A stretch of DNA of 64,000 nucleotides from Oleiphilus sp. (GTDB lineage: Bacteria > Pseudomonadota > Gammaproteobacteria > Pseudomonadales > Oleiphilaceae), in NCBI GenBank assembly GCA_006212045.1, contig PZPK01000011.1:62001-126000 (forward strand), read 5' to 3'. Shown here one piece after another: positions 46,244 through 57,872 of the stretch; position 1 is the stretch's first letter, and every line of letters starts with the position of its first letter. Made by a program: the position numbers and the translations under genes. A model generated the notes under the pieces. The model had not been told where the DNA came from. It searched no databases and saw nothing but the letters and a program-made list of their open reading frames with translations.

Positions 46244-47908
46244 GTGTCATCATTCACCATGAATAAAGCATCCACTACCAGATCGACGCCAAGAGTCCTG
46301 GCGATTACCGGGGGCAAAGGTGGTGTTGGTAAAACAAGTCTTGCCGTGAATCTGGCGATTGCTTTGTCACGCAATGGATCCAAGGTCTGTCTGTTTGATG
46401 CGGATACCGGTCTGGCCAATATTAATATCATGCTGGGACTGCACCCCGCCTACACGCTGGAACATCTGTTCACGGGCGAAAAATCCATTCAGGATATTGT
46501 GGTCGAAGGACCGGAAGGCATTCACATTATTCCCGGTGCTTCCGGGTTCGCGCAATGTGTCGACCTCGATGTCGGCCAGCAGCAACGACTGGTGACCTCG
46601 GTGCGGGCCCTGGAACCTCATTATGACTACATGCTGGTGGATACCGCGGCAGGCATTGCACCTACGGTGTTGCATTTTATCGCGGCTTCCCAGGTAGCCG
46701 TGGTGGTTGTGACCCCTGAGCCGACTTCTCTAACCGATGCGTTCTCTCTGGTCAAAGTGCTCAAGCGGCGGGGGTATCGGCGCAAGATTCAGGTCGCTGT
46801 AAACATGTCGCAGAACTCATCGCAGGCCGAAAAGGTCTATCGGCGATTCAGTCAGGCTATCGACAAGTATCTAAAGATTCAGAGTGAATATCTTGGTTCT
46901 GTCTGGATGGACGAAAGCATGCGTTCGGCGGTCACTCTGCAGCGTCCGGTTGCGCTGTTCCCGAAGAACGATCCATCCGCCCGCAGTTTTTATCGCTTGG
47001 CTGAGCGTATTGACGACGTTTTTTCGCGTCCGGGGGTTCCGAAGCTGGCGTTTAGTGCCTACTGGCAGAAACTGGTAGAGGCTTATGCGGCCCGGCGGCA
47101 GGAGATGCAGGACGCTGGCCCCGAGGACCTTTCTCCGAATGCGGGGCAGGGGGCAAAACTCAGGGTTGTACCCCGGCATGAGGGCCAGGACAGCGTCGAT
47201 AATGTTTCACGCCCACAGGTGGCAAATGTCTATGCTTTGTCAGGGCAGCAGTTTGGTGCATCCTCGACACAGGACGACAGTCATGGTCCGGATTACGCAG
47301 ATCGAGATGATGTAGAGAAGGCGTCGGAAGATCCGGCGGCCGATGCATCCGGCATGGGGAAAGTTCTGACCCAGGTCGAGAAACAGCAGTTGGAAATACA
47401 GCGTCAAAAGCAACGCGAGGCGCAACAGCAGAAGGCGCATCAGGAAGCGTCTGGTGCAGAAGAATCTGTCAATCTCAATGCGGATGCCGAGCAGCGCTGG
47501 ATTGATTTGCGCATTCAATTGAATCGATTTATGGCTGACCCGAACACCACGCCCGAGCAGGTGATTACCTTGATGTCGAGTTGTATTTTCGGTTTTAGTG
47601 ACCGTTTGGGACCGGCCCTGCACGACCTCTTACACGGTCTACTCGCCGTCATCGAGCCAGATTCGCTGAACGAAGAGCAGAAGTACTTGCTGCGCTCGGA
47701 TTTTCAACGTCTGGGGCTTGGGTCGGCAGAGACCAAAGATGAGGTAATCGAAGTCGAAGAGGGCAAAAGCGAACGCTACGATGCGGAAGGTTTCGGCTGT
47801 CAGCAGAATCTCGCACAAACGATTCGCGGGGCTTCAGAAAAAGTGTCTCTCGAAAACCTGCTCGAATCCATCAAGTACGCGTCGCTGGTCGATAACAGTA
47901 AAGACTAG
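46244..47908 (+). CDS. MinD/FleN-like ATPase with long C-terminal extension
   Basis: A 554-residue protein whose first ~270 residues are a deviant Walker ATPase: GGKGGVGKTSLAVNLA near residues 23-38 and LFDADTGLANINIMLGL near 49-65, which resemble FleN (flagellar number) more than ParA. The following ~280 residues are a Glu/Gln/Lys-rich linker and a helical C-terminal domain (LMSSCIFGFSDRLGPAL). A true FleN is about 280 residues, so this is a larger relative. The start may be GTG 46244 or ATG 46259. No flagellar genes adjoin it. Confidence 0.82.
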   Translation: MSSFTMNKASTTRSTPRVLAITGGKGGVGKTSLAVNLAIALSRNGSKVCLFDADTGLANINIMLGLHPAYTLEHLFTGEKSIQDIVVEGPEGIHIIPGASGFAQCVDLDVGQQQRLVTSVRALEPHYDYMLVDTAAGIAPTVLHFIAASQVAVVVVTPEPTSLTDAFSLVKVLKRRGYRRKIQVAVNMSQNSSQAEKVYRRFSQAIDKYLKIQSEYLGSVWMDESMRSAVTLQRPVALFPKNDPSARSFYRLAERIDDVFSRPGVPKLAFSAYWQKLVEAYAARRQEMQDAGPEDLSPNAGQGAKLRVVPRHEGQDSVDNVSRPQVANVYALSGQQFGASSTQDDSHGPDYADRDDVEKASEDPAADASGMGKVLTQVEKQQLEIQRQKQREAQQQKAHQEASGAEESVNLNADAEQRWIDLRIQLNRFMADPNTTPEQVITLMSSCIFGFSDRLGPALHDLLHGLLAVIEPDSLNEEQKYLLRSDFQRLGLGSAETKDEVIEVEEGKSERYDAEGFGCQQNLAQTIRGASEKVSLENLLESIKYASLVDNSKD

Positions 47909-47909
47909 C

Positions 47910-47931
47910 ACCCGGGCGATTTTGTCCGGGT
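47910..47931 (+). terminator. Hairpin between the ATPase and acs genes
   Basis: ACCCGG (47910-47915) pairs with CCGGGT (47926-47931) just after the ATPase stop. The loop is ten bases and there is no following T-run. Weak. Confidence 0.3.
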
Positions 47932-48089
47932 CGATCGCAGCGCAGAGTCTTCAGACACGCGTGCGCGGTGTTTTGTTGCGGCAGTGACATACAGGGCAAA
48001 CTCCGGCCTTTGCTCCGTTGAAGTTTACGCGAGCGTCAAGCACAATGCGTCTATTCTTCTGTTCCTCCTAAACAATAAGAAGGTAGATC

Positions 48090-50042
<1,953 letters not shown>

Positions 50043-50066
50043 AGACGTCGCATTCTCAGGAAAAGA

Positions 50067-50106
50067 GGCCGGGTAAGGCAGAGAGTCTTTGCCTGGCCGT
50101 TTTTTT
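50067..50106 (+). terminator. Terminator of acs
   Basis: A GC-rich stem (AGGCA at 50076-50080 and TGCCT at 50090-50094, extended on both sides by GGCC-type pairing with a small internal loop) is followed by TTTTTTT. It begins 24 bases after the acs stop codon. Confidence 0.75.
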
Positions 50107-50280
50107 GTTGGTTGGTCTCATTACTTGAGTACTTCTGAACCTGCTCTTATCGTCTCGGAACCCGTGGCGGCAATCTACGATCCGTAATTCCTTGTACTAT
50201 AGTAAAGAACTGGAAGTTGGATAAGCGCGAGTTGCTTAGGTAGATGGCCTTGCAGGGCTTTGCACATCAGGACTGAAGTT

Positions 50281-52092
50281 ATGGCGACCAAGGAATTACT
50301 GACAGGTATAAACTATTACCGCTATCACTTTGTCGCCGCACTCACCTTTGGCGCTTATGCCGCCTATCATTATCTGTTCGGAAATGTTGTTATCAGTGTC
50401 ATGACCGGCATGGCATCAGCGTCGACTTTGGGGCTGATCCTTAGTCGTATGTTTGGTCGTGATAGTGCGGTAGTGCGTGAGTCGATTACTGTCGCGATTA
50501 TCTGTGCTGTATTTTCCGCCTGTTTCTTTCTGGGCGTCAGGGGGATTGCCTGGCTTTTTCCACTGGTTGTCGGGATCTTTTTTAATTACGAAACGCGCAA
50601 TGCCCTGATTATTTCCTTTTTATCCGTCATTGTCGGTTTGCTGCTATCACTCAATCAGGTCGAGCCGGTGTTTGCTGCACGCTTGTTTTTTCCGCTGGCT
50701 TTCGTGATTGGATTTGCATGTTTGTACCGTTTCACGATCGATAAGGAGCGGCGCGCGCTCGAGAAAGAAGCCAATGAAGACCATCTGACCGGAATCTTCA
50801 ATCGCAGGAGTTTTCAGCGTTGGTTGCAGCGGGCTGTCTCGGATACCCATACTTCAAACGAGATGCTCGGCGTCTTTTATCTGGATATTGATGATTTTAA
50901 GCAGATAAACGATACCCATGGCCACGATGTAGGCGACAGGATACTGACAGAAATCAGTCGCCGTCTGGTCGAATCCATGCGGCAAACCGATGCGGTAGGC
51001 AAGCCAAACGAACATCAGATCGCCAGAATTGCAGGCGACGAGTTTGTTGTAGCGGCTTCGAGCTTAAAGCATGAACGAAATGCCCAGCTGGTGGCAGCTC
51101 GCCTGTTGTCGGCAGTCAATAAAACGATCGATATCGAAGGGCTTGAGTTCAAGCTGAGTACCAGTATCGGTGTCGCAATGTGTCTCGGGAGCGATGCCAG
51201 CGCCGAAGATCTGTTGCGGGACGCGGATGCCGCGATGTATCGGTCCAAGGAGCGGGGCAAAAATCGAATTACCTATTTCGATGAGGCCATTGCCAAACAG
51301 ATTGCAGAGAAACAGAAAATTGCCAAGGGCGTAGAGGAGGCGCTCAAAAGTGAAGCATTTTTCCTGCATTTTATGCCGATTTTTCGATTGGCTGAGGATC
51401 GAACTACCTCATTGGCCGGCGCTGAGGTGCTGGTGCGCTGTGAATCCGAATCACTGTCTGGTATTGGTCCGGATCAGTTCATCCCGGTCGCTGAAGAATT
51501 CGGCAGTATCAAGGAGATTGATCTGTATGTGATCGAAAAAGCCTTTTGTCATTTGAAAGAGGTGCGGGACAGACTTCCGGCCGGTTTTGTTCTGGCGATC
51601 AATATCTCCGCGAAGGAGCTATACAATGAAGTCTTTCCTGACCTGGTCGCGTCTCTTGCGATGCAGTATGCAATACCGTTTTCGATGATTGAGTTCGAAA
51701 TTACGGAGACCAGCCTGATTGAGTTCGATGAAAGATGTATTGAATTACTGAATAGCCTGAAGGAAAAGGGCTTCAGTCTCTCTCTGGACGATTTCGGGAC
51801 AGGCTACACCGCGTTCAGTCAGTTAAACAACTACCCGGTAGATACACTTAAAATCGATCGCAGCTTTGTCTGGAATATTACCGCGAATAATCAGGATCAG
51901 GAGCTGATGGTTGATGTGATTCTGTCATTGGCCAAGCTTTATAAGCTGAGAATCATTGCGGAAGGGGTAGAGGATCAATTGCAGCTTGATTATCTTGCCA
52001 AGGCGCAATGCGATTACCTGCAAGGTTTTTATCTGAGCAAACCCCTGCCTTGGAATGAGTTTGTTGATCGCTATGTTGAGCCGGTTTTCTGA
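50281..52092 (+). CDS. Membrane GGDEF-EAL protein
   Basis: A 603-residue c-di-GMP signalling protein. About five or six membrane segments occupy residues ~15-145. GGDEF: the signature reads IAGDEF, so the first Gly is Ala, a variant that is still active in some proteins. EAL: the signature reads AEVLVR, keeping Glu but replacing Ala with Val. The downstream LDDFGTGYTAFSQL and KIDRSFV motifs are intact. The EAL half may therefore be active. The ATG at 50281 follows AGGA; an upstream TTG at 50260 is possible. It is monocistronic. Confidence 0.88.
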   Translation: MATKELLTGINYYRYHFVAALTFGAYAAYHYLFGNVVISVMTGMASASTLGLILSRMFGRDSAVVRESITVAIICAVFSACFFLGVRGIAWLFPLVVGIFFNYETRNALIISFLSVIVGLLLSLNQVEPVFAARLFFPLAFVIGFACLYRFTIDKERRALEKEANEDHLTGIFNRRSFQRWLQRAVSDTHTSNEMLGVFYLDIDDFKQINDTHGHDVGDRILTEISRRLVESMRQTDAVGKPNEHQIARIAGDEFVVAASSLKHERNAQLVAARLLSAVNKTIDIEGLEFKLSTSIGVAMCLGSDASAEDLLRDADAAMYRSKERGKNRITYFDEAIAKQIAEKQKIAKGVEEALKSEAFFLHFMPIFRLAEDRTTSLAGAEVLVRCESESLSGIGPDQFIPVAEEFGSIKEIDLYVIEKAFCHLKEVRDRLPAGFVLAINISAKELYNEVFPDLVASLAMQYAIPFSMIEFEITETSLIEFDERCIELLNSLKEKGFSLSLDDFGTGYTAFSQLNNYPVDTLKIDRSFVWNITANNQDQELMVDVILSLAKLYKLRIIAEGVEDQLQLDYLAKAQCDYLQGFYLSKPLPWNEFVDRYVEPVF

Positions 52093-52205
52093 TCCAAAGA
52101 GTCGAGTAAAAAACTGCAGCGCTCTCTGCCTTGTCCCTGGTACGGGTAAAACGGGGGTTCTCTTAAACGGCCTTCGCTTCAGGTCTTTTTCGTTCCCGCC
52201 GGTCT

Positions 52206-52937
52206 CTAGGGGTGCTTGCCTTCCCTTATCTGTGAAACGATCTGGAGGCTATGCTCTGATACGACGGCTTCGATCGCATTGTCACGTCTTGCTTGTTTCA
52301 GGGCTTTCCTGAATTTCTGGAACAACTCCGGCCGGGCTTGTTGGCATATGATGCTTTCATAGTTCGTGAACAGGGAGTAGTGATCCGAGTAGTGAACCTG
52401 ATCAAGATAGGGGAGGATGTCGCTGGTCGCGCCCAGTACTGCGTCCAGACGGTTCCGCTGCAGCATGGCAATGAGTTGTTTGTGTCTGACGACCTTGACG
52501 GGCGTTTCGTCGAGGGCATCGAGAATGGGGAGTTTTTGGGGTAAGTCGCCAAGAACATTGCCTACGCTAAGACCCTTCAAATCCTCAAGAGATTCAATCA
52601 GAGGCGCCTCCCGGAGTGTCATAATGACATAGCGTGTATGGTAGTATCCTTCACCCGGGTCGTGCGCGGGCTTACTCAGGTAGAATCCGGCGACCTCGGA
52701 ATTACCGAGCCCAAAACAACTCTCGGGTTCGCGTTCATAGGTGAGAACGGCCCGCTTGAACGGGAGTACTTGGAAGCGCAAATCCATCATTTCATAGGAC
52801 AGCAGAAGCTTCCAGATTTTGTTATACAGTCCCTGTTGGTTTTGCTCGGAGATATATTCAATCTCGGGAAGAATCACCAGTGTTTCTGCACGGACTGAAG
52901 TGACGGCCAGCAATAGAATGAACAGTAAGGCTTTCAT
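52206..52937 (-). CDS. Periplasmic solute-binding-like protein
   Basis: A 243-residue exported protein: signal peptide MKALLFILLLAVTSVRA with cleavage about residue 17. The mature part resembles the SBP_bac_3 fold, with AVLTYEREPESCFGLGNSEVAGF and DAVLGATSDILPYL. There is no neighbouring permease. The start is the ATG at 52937, preceded by AAGGA; the open frame upstream is Arg/Lys-rich and lacks a signal. It is convergent with the GGDEF-EAL gene. Ligand unknown. Confidence 0.75.
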   Translation of the reverse strand: MKALLFILLLAVTSVRAETLVILPEIEYISEQNQQGLYNKIWKLLLSYEMMDLRFQVLPFKRAVLTYEREPESCFGLGNSEVAGFYLSKPAHDPGEGYYHTRYVIMTLREAPLIESLEDLKGLSVGNVLGDLPQKLPILDALDETPVKVVRHKQLIAMLQRNRLDAVLGATSDILPYLDQVHYSDHYSLFTNYESIICQQARPELFQKFRKALKQARRDNAIEAVVSEHSLQIVSQIREGKHP

Positions 52938-53273
52938 CTGTGTGTCCTTACTTAATGCGATGTGCTTAGTATAACGCTTTTTGTGCGCTAAGACTTTCCC
53001 GGCATTTTTCTTCTTTCTGAGTGCGTTTCGTTGGCGCACTTTCGGTTACTGTGTGACTACGATATGAATCTGTTCAAACAGAGCGCGCTTTTTGTGCGTC
53101 TTTTATATCAGGGCTTTTTCCGTATCATTTTCGAGATGCCAGCCGGTAGGAGATAGCTCCCTGTTCTCTGGTTGGCTTGGCTCTTGCTATTACATCGGTA
53201 CGTTCATAAAAAACCACGATAAAACAACAGTTTATTTGTTCTTGCGCGCAAAGTTGGTGCATCAAAAAATTGT
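52938..53273. other. Intergenic region upstream of the molybdoenzyme operon
   Basis: About 336 bases without a gene. A 12-base near-palindrome CTGTT-CA-AACAG is centred near 53075. AT-rich DNA follows towards 53274. I found no convincing FNR, NarL or NtrC-type site and cannot place the promoter. Confidence 0.4.
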
Positions 53274-55514
53274 TTGAAAGTCACTATGACTCATTGTGGT
53301 GCGTCAGATAAGGGCTACCAGTTTATGCTTTTTGGTCGAAAAGACAGAAAACCGATTCGTATTGTTGAGAAAGAGATTGCGGAGTGGAAATACACCACTT
53401 GCGGTTATTGTTCTACCGGATGCTCCATTGAGGTGGGAGTGAACAATGAGGGGCGTGCCGTGGCGACTCGCGGGCACGCCGGCGCGGATGTTAACCGGGG
53501 AAAACTGTGTATCAAAGGGATTTTTGAGCACGAGCTGTTTGAGGCACCCGGGCGCGGTGATATGCCACTGATGCGCGACAAAACCTATCAGCCCTGGCAG
53601 GAGGCCGGCTGGGACACTGCGATGGACCACATGGCGTCCGAGATAAAGCGTATTCAGTCGACTTACGGGCGAGATTCTTTCGCGATTATTTCCACCGGAC
53701 AGCTGCTGACTGAAGAGTTTTATTCACTCGGAAAACTGGCGCGCGGTTGCATCGGCACCAACAACTATGACGGGAATACCACACTTTGCATGGCTTCCGC
53801 TGTGTCTGGCTACAAACGCTCTTTCGGTTCCGACGGACCTCCCGGGTGTTATGAGGACTTTGAGCATACAGAGTGTCTGATTGCCTGGGGCTCGAACCTC
53901 CCCGAACAGCACCCGATTATTTACTGGCGTTTGAAAGAGGCCATGGAGAAGCGCAAGTTTCCGTTGATCGTTGTCGACCCACGCGTGACCATGCTGGCAC
54001 AGTTTGCGGACATTCACTTGCCAGTCACACCGGGTACTGATGTCGTGCTGCTGAACAGTTTAATGCATGTCATCCTCGACGAGGGGCTGGAGGACAGAGA
54101 CTATATTAATGCGCATACCAATGGTATCGAGGAAGTGGAGGCATGCGTCAGGGATTACGACCCGACTACCGCCGCACGCATTTGCGGGATCGATGAAGAC
54201 ACCATTCGCGTAGTCGCGCGACTGTATGCCAAAGCCGGTGCTGCGATGAGCATTTGGACGATGGGGATTAACCAGAGTACGCACGGCTCGGATGGTGTGG
54301 TTGGCATCAATAATCTGAATCTGATTACCGGGAATATCGGCAAACCCGGTGGTACCAGCCTGTCGATTACCGGTCAGTGCAATGCCATGGGTACACGCGA
54401 GTGGTCTTCCTGCTCCGGATTGCCGGGTTATCGCGCGCTTGAAAAGCCCAAGGATCGCAAGGAGATCGCCGATTTCTGGGGAATTGACGAAAGCTTTTTT
54501 CCGGAGAAACGCGGGCTGACCGAAACGGATATCTTTCCGGCGATTGAAACCGGGCAGATCAAGGGCCTGTGGCTGGTGGCAACCAATCCAATCACTTCCA
54601 TGCCGCAGACATCCCGGATCAAGAAAACGCTGGAAAAACTGGACTTTCTGGTGGTTCAGGACGCCTACCAGGATGTCGAAAGTGCGCATTTTGCTCACCT
54701 CTACCTGCCAGCCGCTGTCTGGGCCGAAAAGGAAGGGGTGTTCACCAATACCGAACGCCGGGTCAATATTGTGCGACAGGTGGTCGAACCCATAGGCAAT
54801 ACCAAACCGGATTTCTGGATCTTCAAAGAACTGGCGAAACGTTTCCCGAATGGCGAGAAGATTCATTTTCCTGATACCCCGGCGGAAGCATTTGAGGAGA
54901 TGAAGCAACTCTCCAAAGGGGACAAGCGCACACTCGATATTTCGGGCATGAGCCATGAGAAAATCGAAGCCGCAAAGGGAATTCAATGGCCATTTCGCGA
55001 GGGCAGTGAATCTGAAAAAGGTGACCCACGACTCTACAGTGACGGTGTGTTCCAGACCGCCGATGGCAAGGCCAACCTGATTCCCTTGCCCTTCACCGAC
55101 AACAATGAGCGCCCTTGTGAGGACTATCCGTTCTGGCTGAACAGCGGCCGGGTGGTTGAGCACTTTCATACCCGCACACGCACCGGGAAAATCGGCAACT
55201 GCAACAAGTTCAGCCCAACGCCGTATATGGAAATGAATCCGGATGCGGCGAAGGAAATGGGCATTGCACACCAGAGTTATGTGCGGATCGTGTCGCGACG
55301 CGGCGACTCGGTCGTGATGGTGCAGCTGACACAGCGCGTGCCTCGCAACATGGTCTTCATTCCCTTTCATTTTTACGACTGCGTTAATCGCGTTTCTCTG
55401 GGACTGTTGGACCCGCATTCACGCCAGCCTGCTTTCAAGCAGTGTGCCATCAGAATTGAACATGTGGACCAGGAACTGGCCGCAACATTGAACGTAGAAA
55501 GAAGAGGTTACTAG
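53274..55514 (+). CDS. Cytoplasmic molybdopterin oxidoreductase (NasA/NarB-like)
   Basis: Catalytic subunit of 746 residues. The [4Fe-4S] motif TTCGYCSTGC begins near residue 42 with a later Cys in NRGKLCIKG, as in assimilatory nitrate reductases. NYDGNTTLCMASAVSGYKR near residue 165 carries the likely Mo-ligand Cys. INNLNLITGNIGKPGGT follows, and the C-terminal molybdopterin-guanine-dinucleotide domain is complete. There is no twin-arginine signal peptide, so it stays in the cytoplasm. The start is uncertain: TTG 53274, ATG 53286 or ATG 53325. It overlaps its partner within two bases (stop 55514, start 55516). Nitrate reduction is a guess; formate or another substrate is possible. Confidence 0.85.
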   Translation: MKVTMTHCGASDKGYQFMLFGRKDRKPIRIVEKEIAEWKYTTCGYCSTGCSIEVGVNNEGRAVATRGHAGADVNRGKLCIKGIFEHELFEAPGRGDMPLMRDKTYQPWQEAGWDTAMDHMASEIKRIQSTYGRDSFAIISTGQLLTEEFYSLGKLARGCIGTNNYDGNTTLCMASAVSGYKRSFGSDGPPGCYEDFEHTECLIAWGSNLPEQHPIIYWRLKEAMEKRKFPLIVVDPRVTMLAQFADIHLPVTPGTDVVLLNSLMHVILDEGLEDRDYINAHTNGIEEVEACVRDYDPTTAARICGIDEDTIRVVARLYAKAGAAMSIWTMGINQSTHGSDGVVGINNLNLITGNIGKPGGTSLSITGQCNAMGTREWSSCSGLPGYRALEKPKDRKEIADFWGIDESFFPEKRGLTETDIFPAIETGQIKGLWLVATNPITSMPQTSRIKKTLEKLDFLVVQDAYQDVESAHFAHLYLPAAVWAEKEGVFTNTERRVNIVRQVVEPIGNTKPDFWIFKELAKRFPNGEKIHFPDTPAEAFEEMKQLSKGDKRTLDISGMSHEKIEAAKGIQWPFREGSESEKGDPRLYSDGVFQTADGKANLIPLPFTDNNERPCEDYPFWLNSGRVVEHFHTRTRTGKIGNCNKFSPTPYMEMNPDAAKEMGIAHQSYVRIVSRRGDSVVMVQLTQRVPRNMVFIPFHFYDCVNRVSLGLLDPHSRQPAFKQCAIRIEHVDQELAATLNVERRGY

Positions 55515-55515
55515 G

Positions 55516-57432
55516 ATGTTGAGCATGTTGACCAAGGTACGTGACCGTCTGGATCAGATGGGCGTAGAGCCGAAGCCTGTGAATACCGAAGCGCGCCCCA
55601 TTTTCCCGACGCGCGAGGAAGAGCAGGGCTATGCCAAGTTGTTCGATCCCAAGGTCGAAGAGGCCAATCGTTATGGCCAGAAGATTGATTTGCTCGACCT
55701 GACCGAAGGGGCCTTCGATCCCGGTCGGTCCATGATGATCAACGAAAACCCCAGCGTTGGTGACAACCCGAATCGCAACAAGCAACATGGCTTTCACTTT
55801 ACGGCAGACAATTGTATCGGCTGTCATGCCTGTGAAGCCGCTTGTAGTGAAAAGAACGAGAATCCTGCGCATATTGCGTTCAGGTCGGTGGGTTATGTGG
55901 AAGGCGGAACGTATCCTGACTACAAGCGCATGAATATTTCCATGGCCTGTAATCACTGTGATGACCCGGTTTGCCTGAAAGGCTGTCCCACCAAAGCCTA
56001 TACCAAGCATGTTGAGTACGGTGCCGTGTTGCAGGACCCTGAAACCTGCTTTGGTTGTGGCTACTGCACATGGGTTTGTCCCTATAATGCGCCACAGCTG
56101 GACCCGATCGAAGGGCAGGTGTCCAAATGCAACATGTGTGTAGACCGGCTTGAAGTCGGTCTCAAGCCCGCTTGTGTTTCAGCCTGTTTGGGGAACGCAT
56201 TAAACTTCGGGGTGATCGAGAACACGCCGGAAAACCGGGAGCAAGTGGAAACTCAAATTCCCGGATTTCCCGATCCATCCATTACGCACCCTAATATTCG
56301 TTTCCAGCAAACCAAGACCCTGCCGGAAGAAATGACGCGTACTGACGTAGCCCCGTTGAAGTATCACAAAACCGAGGATGGCAGTTATCGTTCGGTGGTT
56401 GATGAGAAGGCCGGTATCGCGCGCTCCTGGAATCTGAAGCGGCTCAGTTCACGTGAGAACCCGTTGGTCATCTTTACGCTGGCGACTCAGGCGGTGATTG
56501 GTGCCTTTGCCCTGTTGTTTTTGGGGCCGGTGTTTGCTCCTGAAGCCTTTGGCGGTTTGGAACGTTCCGGGGTGACGTATCCATTGCTGTTCACTCTGAT
56601 CTTTCTGCAGGGCGGCGGATTATTTCTTTCGACCTTGCACCTCGGTAAGCCAATGCGTTTTTATCGCGGTTTCAATAATCTTCGCTGGTCACCGGTTAGT
56701 CGTGAAGCGCTGGGTATTGCGATGTTCTTTGCCGGCCTGTGCGGCTATACCTTTGTGAGTCTGGTGAACGAGTGGTTGCAATGGAGCATGCTGTCAGCCC
56801 TGGCCGATTTTGCTGCGGTCTTTGCCCTGGTTGCCGCGGTGATAGGCTTGTACTTCATGCACCGTATTTATCGCATTAAGGCACGTCCATTCTGGAATCA
56901 CTGGCAGGTGTTGACCAGCTTCTTCGGTACCACTTTGAGTGCCGGCGGAATGTTGTTCGGTTTATTCGCCGCTGCGGCCTATGGACTCACCGGGCAACAT
57001 GTGGCCAGCCTGATCTCACTGGTGGCGGGTGTCGCGCTGCTTGGTTTGCTGGCAGAGGGCCTTGGTCTGATCTGTCACGCTAAATATCTCAATACCGAAC
57101 AGGGTGAAGGGGCAGCAGCACACTATGTGCAGTGGACCACCTTTGGTAAGACCTATCTGGCGCGCAATATGATGCTTGGCTTCTCGGCCTTGCTGGCACT
57201 GACCCTGTTCCTCTGGGAGCCAAATAGCTGGTTGATGGCCACAGTTGCGGTGCTGACCTGCCTGCTGATGACGGCGGCTCTGGTCGCGGGTCGGGCCCTG
57301 TTCTATGTGCTGGTTATTCCCACAACCATGCCGGGTGCGTTCTTCTGGAAGAACAAGGGGTTTGAAGAACACGCGCGCGATGTGGGGCTTGCGAACATGC
57401 CGCAAGTGGGTGTGGTGCCTGATTTACATTGA
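55516..57432 (+). CDS. Fused DmsB-DmsC type iron-sulfur/membrane anchor subunit
   Basis: A 638-residue electron-transfer protein. Residues ~95-235 hold four [4Fe-4S] cysteine sets: CIGCHACEAAC, CNHCDDPVCLKGC, CFGCGYCTWVC and CNMCVDRLE with a later CVSAC. From residue ~315 on, about eight membrane segments form a DmsC-like quinone-reactive anchor. Normally these are two proteins; here they are fused. It directly follows the molybdoenzyme gene, suggesting that quinol electrons flow through this protein to the cytoplasmic active site, or the reverse. Complex formation is inferred from the gene pair. Confidence 0.88.
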   Translation: MLSMLTKVRDRLDQMGVEPKPVNTEARPIFPTREEEQGYAKLFDPKVEEANRYGQKIDLLDLTEGAFDPGRSMMINENPSVGDNPNRNKQHGFHFTADNCIGCHACEAACSEKNENPAHIAFRSVGYVEGGTYPDYKRMNISMACNHCDDPVCLKGCPTKAYTKHVEYGAVLQDPETCFGCGYCTWVCPYNAPQLDPIEGQVSKCNMCVDRLEVGLKPACVSACLGNALNFGVIENTPENREQVETQIPGFPDPSITHPNIRFQQTKTLPEEMTRTDVAPLKYHKTEDGSYRSVVDEKAGIARSWNLKRLSSRENPLVIFTLATQAVIGAFALLFLGPVFAPEAFGGLERSGVTYPLLFTLIFLQGGGLFLSTLHLGKPMRFYRGFNNLRWSPVSREALGIAMFFAGLCGYTFVSLVNEWLQWSMLSALADFAAVFALVAAVIGLYFMHRIYRIKARPFWNHWQVLTSFFGTTLSAGGMLFGLFAAAAYGLTGQHVASLISLVAGVALLGLLAEGLGLICHAKYLNTEQGEGAAAHYVQWTTFGKTYLARNMMLGFSALLALTLFLWEPNSWLMATVAVLTCLLMTAALVAGRALFYVLVIPTTMPGAFFWKNKGFEEHARDVGLANMPQVGVVPDLH

Positions 57433-57467
57433 TTGGAGTCAGACCTCCGACGTCTGTCGCTATCGCT

Positions 57468-57872
57468 TCAAGCCATCGAGGCGATAATGACAGACATCAG
57501 CGCAATGCTCACAATCCGGTAGCCCACCTGTATAAGTAACAGGCGCGTGCCCCAGCCGCAAAACAGATTGTCTGACAGCATGGCGGGGAAGATGATCAGC
57601 AGGCCAAGGCTTAAACCCAGCCAAAGCGCATTGATCGGGGTGTCGATGCCGGAAAATGAGATCAGAATGGCGACACCTGTCGCGCTCAGAAAACTGGCAA
57701 CAATGCTGCCCAGCATCGGCCCGGTGGCAGATCCGAGTTGATCCCTGGTTTTGCCAATGCATTGCATCCATTGATTTCCAAACGCCACTGGGGAATACCA
57801 GATCGCACCCAGTGCCATTCCCGCCAGAGTTGCCGCAAGTATCGCAAATATGTCCAGATTAATCGCGTCCAT
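57468..57872 (-). CDS. DUF1761 membrane protein
   Basis: A 134-residue membrane protein of the DUF1761 family, recognised from GMALGAIWYSPVAFGNQWMQ near residue 18 and four hydrophobic segments in all. The start is placed at 57872 because AGGAG is about eight bases upstream; an ATG at 57878 gives two more residues. The function of the family is unknown. It is convergent with the DmsBC gene. Confidence 0.83.
   Translation of the reverse strand: MDAINLDIFAILAATLAGMALGAIWYSPVAFGNQWMQCIGKTRDQLGSATGPMLGSIVASFLSATGVAILISFSGIDTPINALWLGLSLGLLIIFPAMLSDNLFCGWGTRLLLIQVGYRIVSIALMSVIIASMA

Noticed and set aside
54060-55418. 452-codon minus-strand open frame inside the molybdoenzyme gene
   Set aside because: Antisense to the conserved catalytic domain; composition (His, Arg and Cys scattered) looks like a shadow, with no family match.
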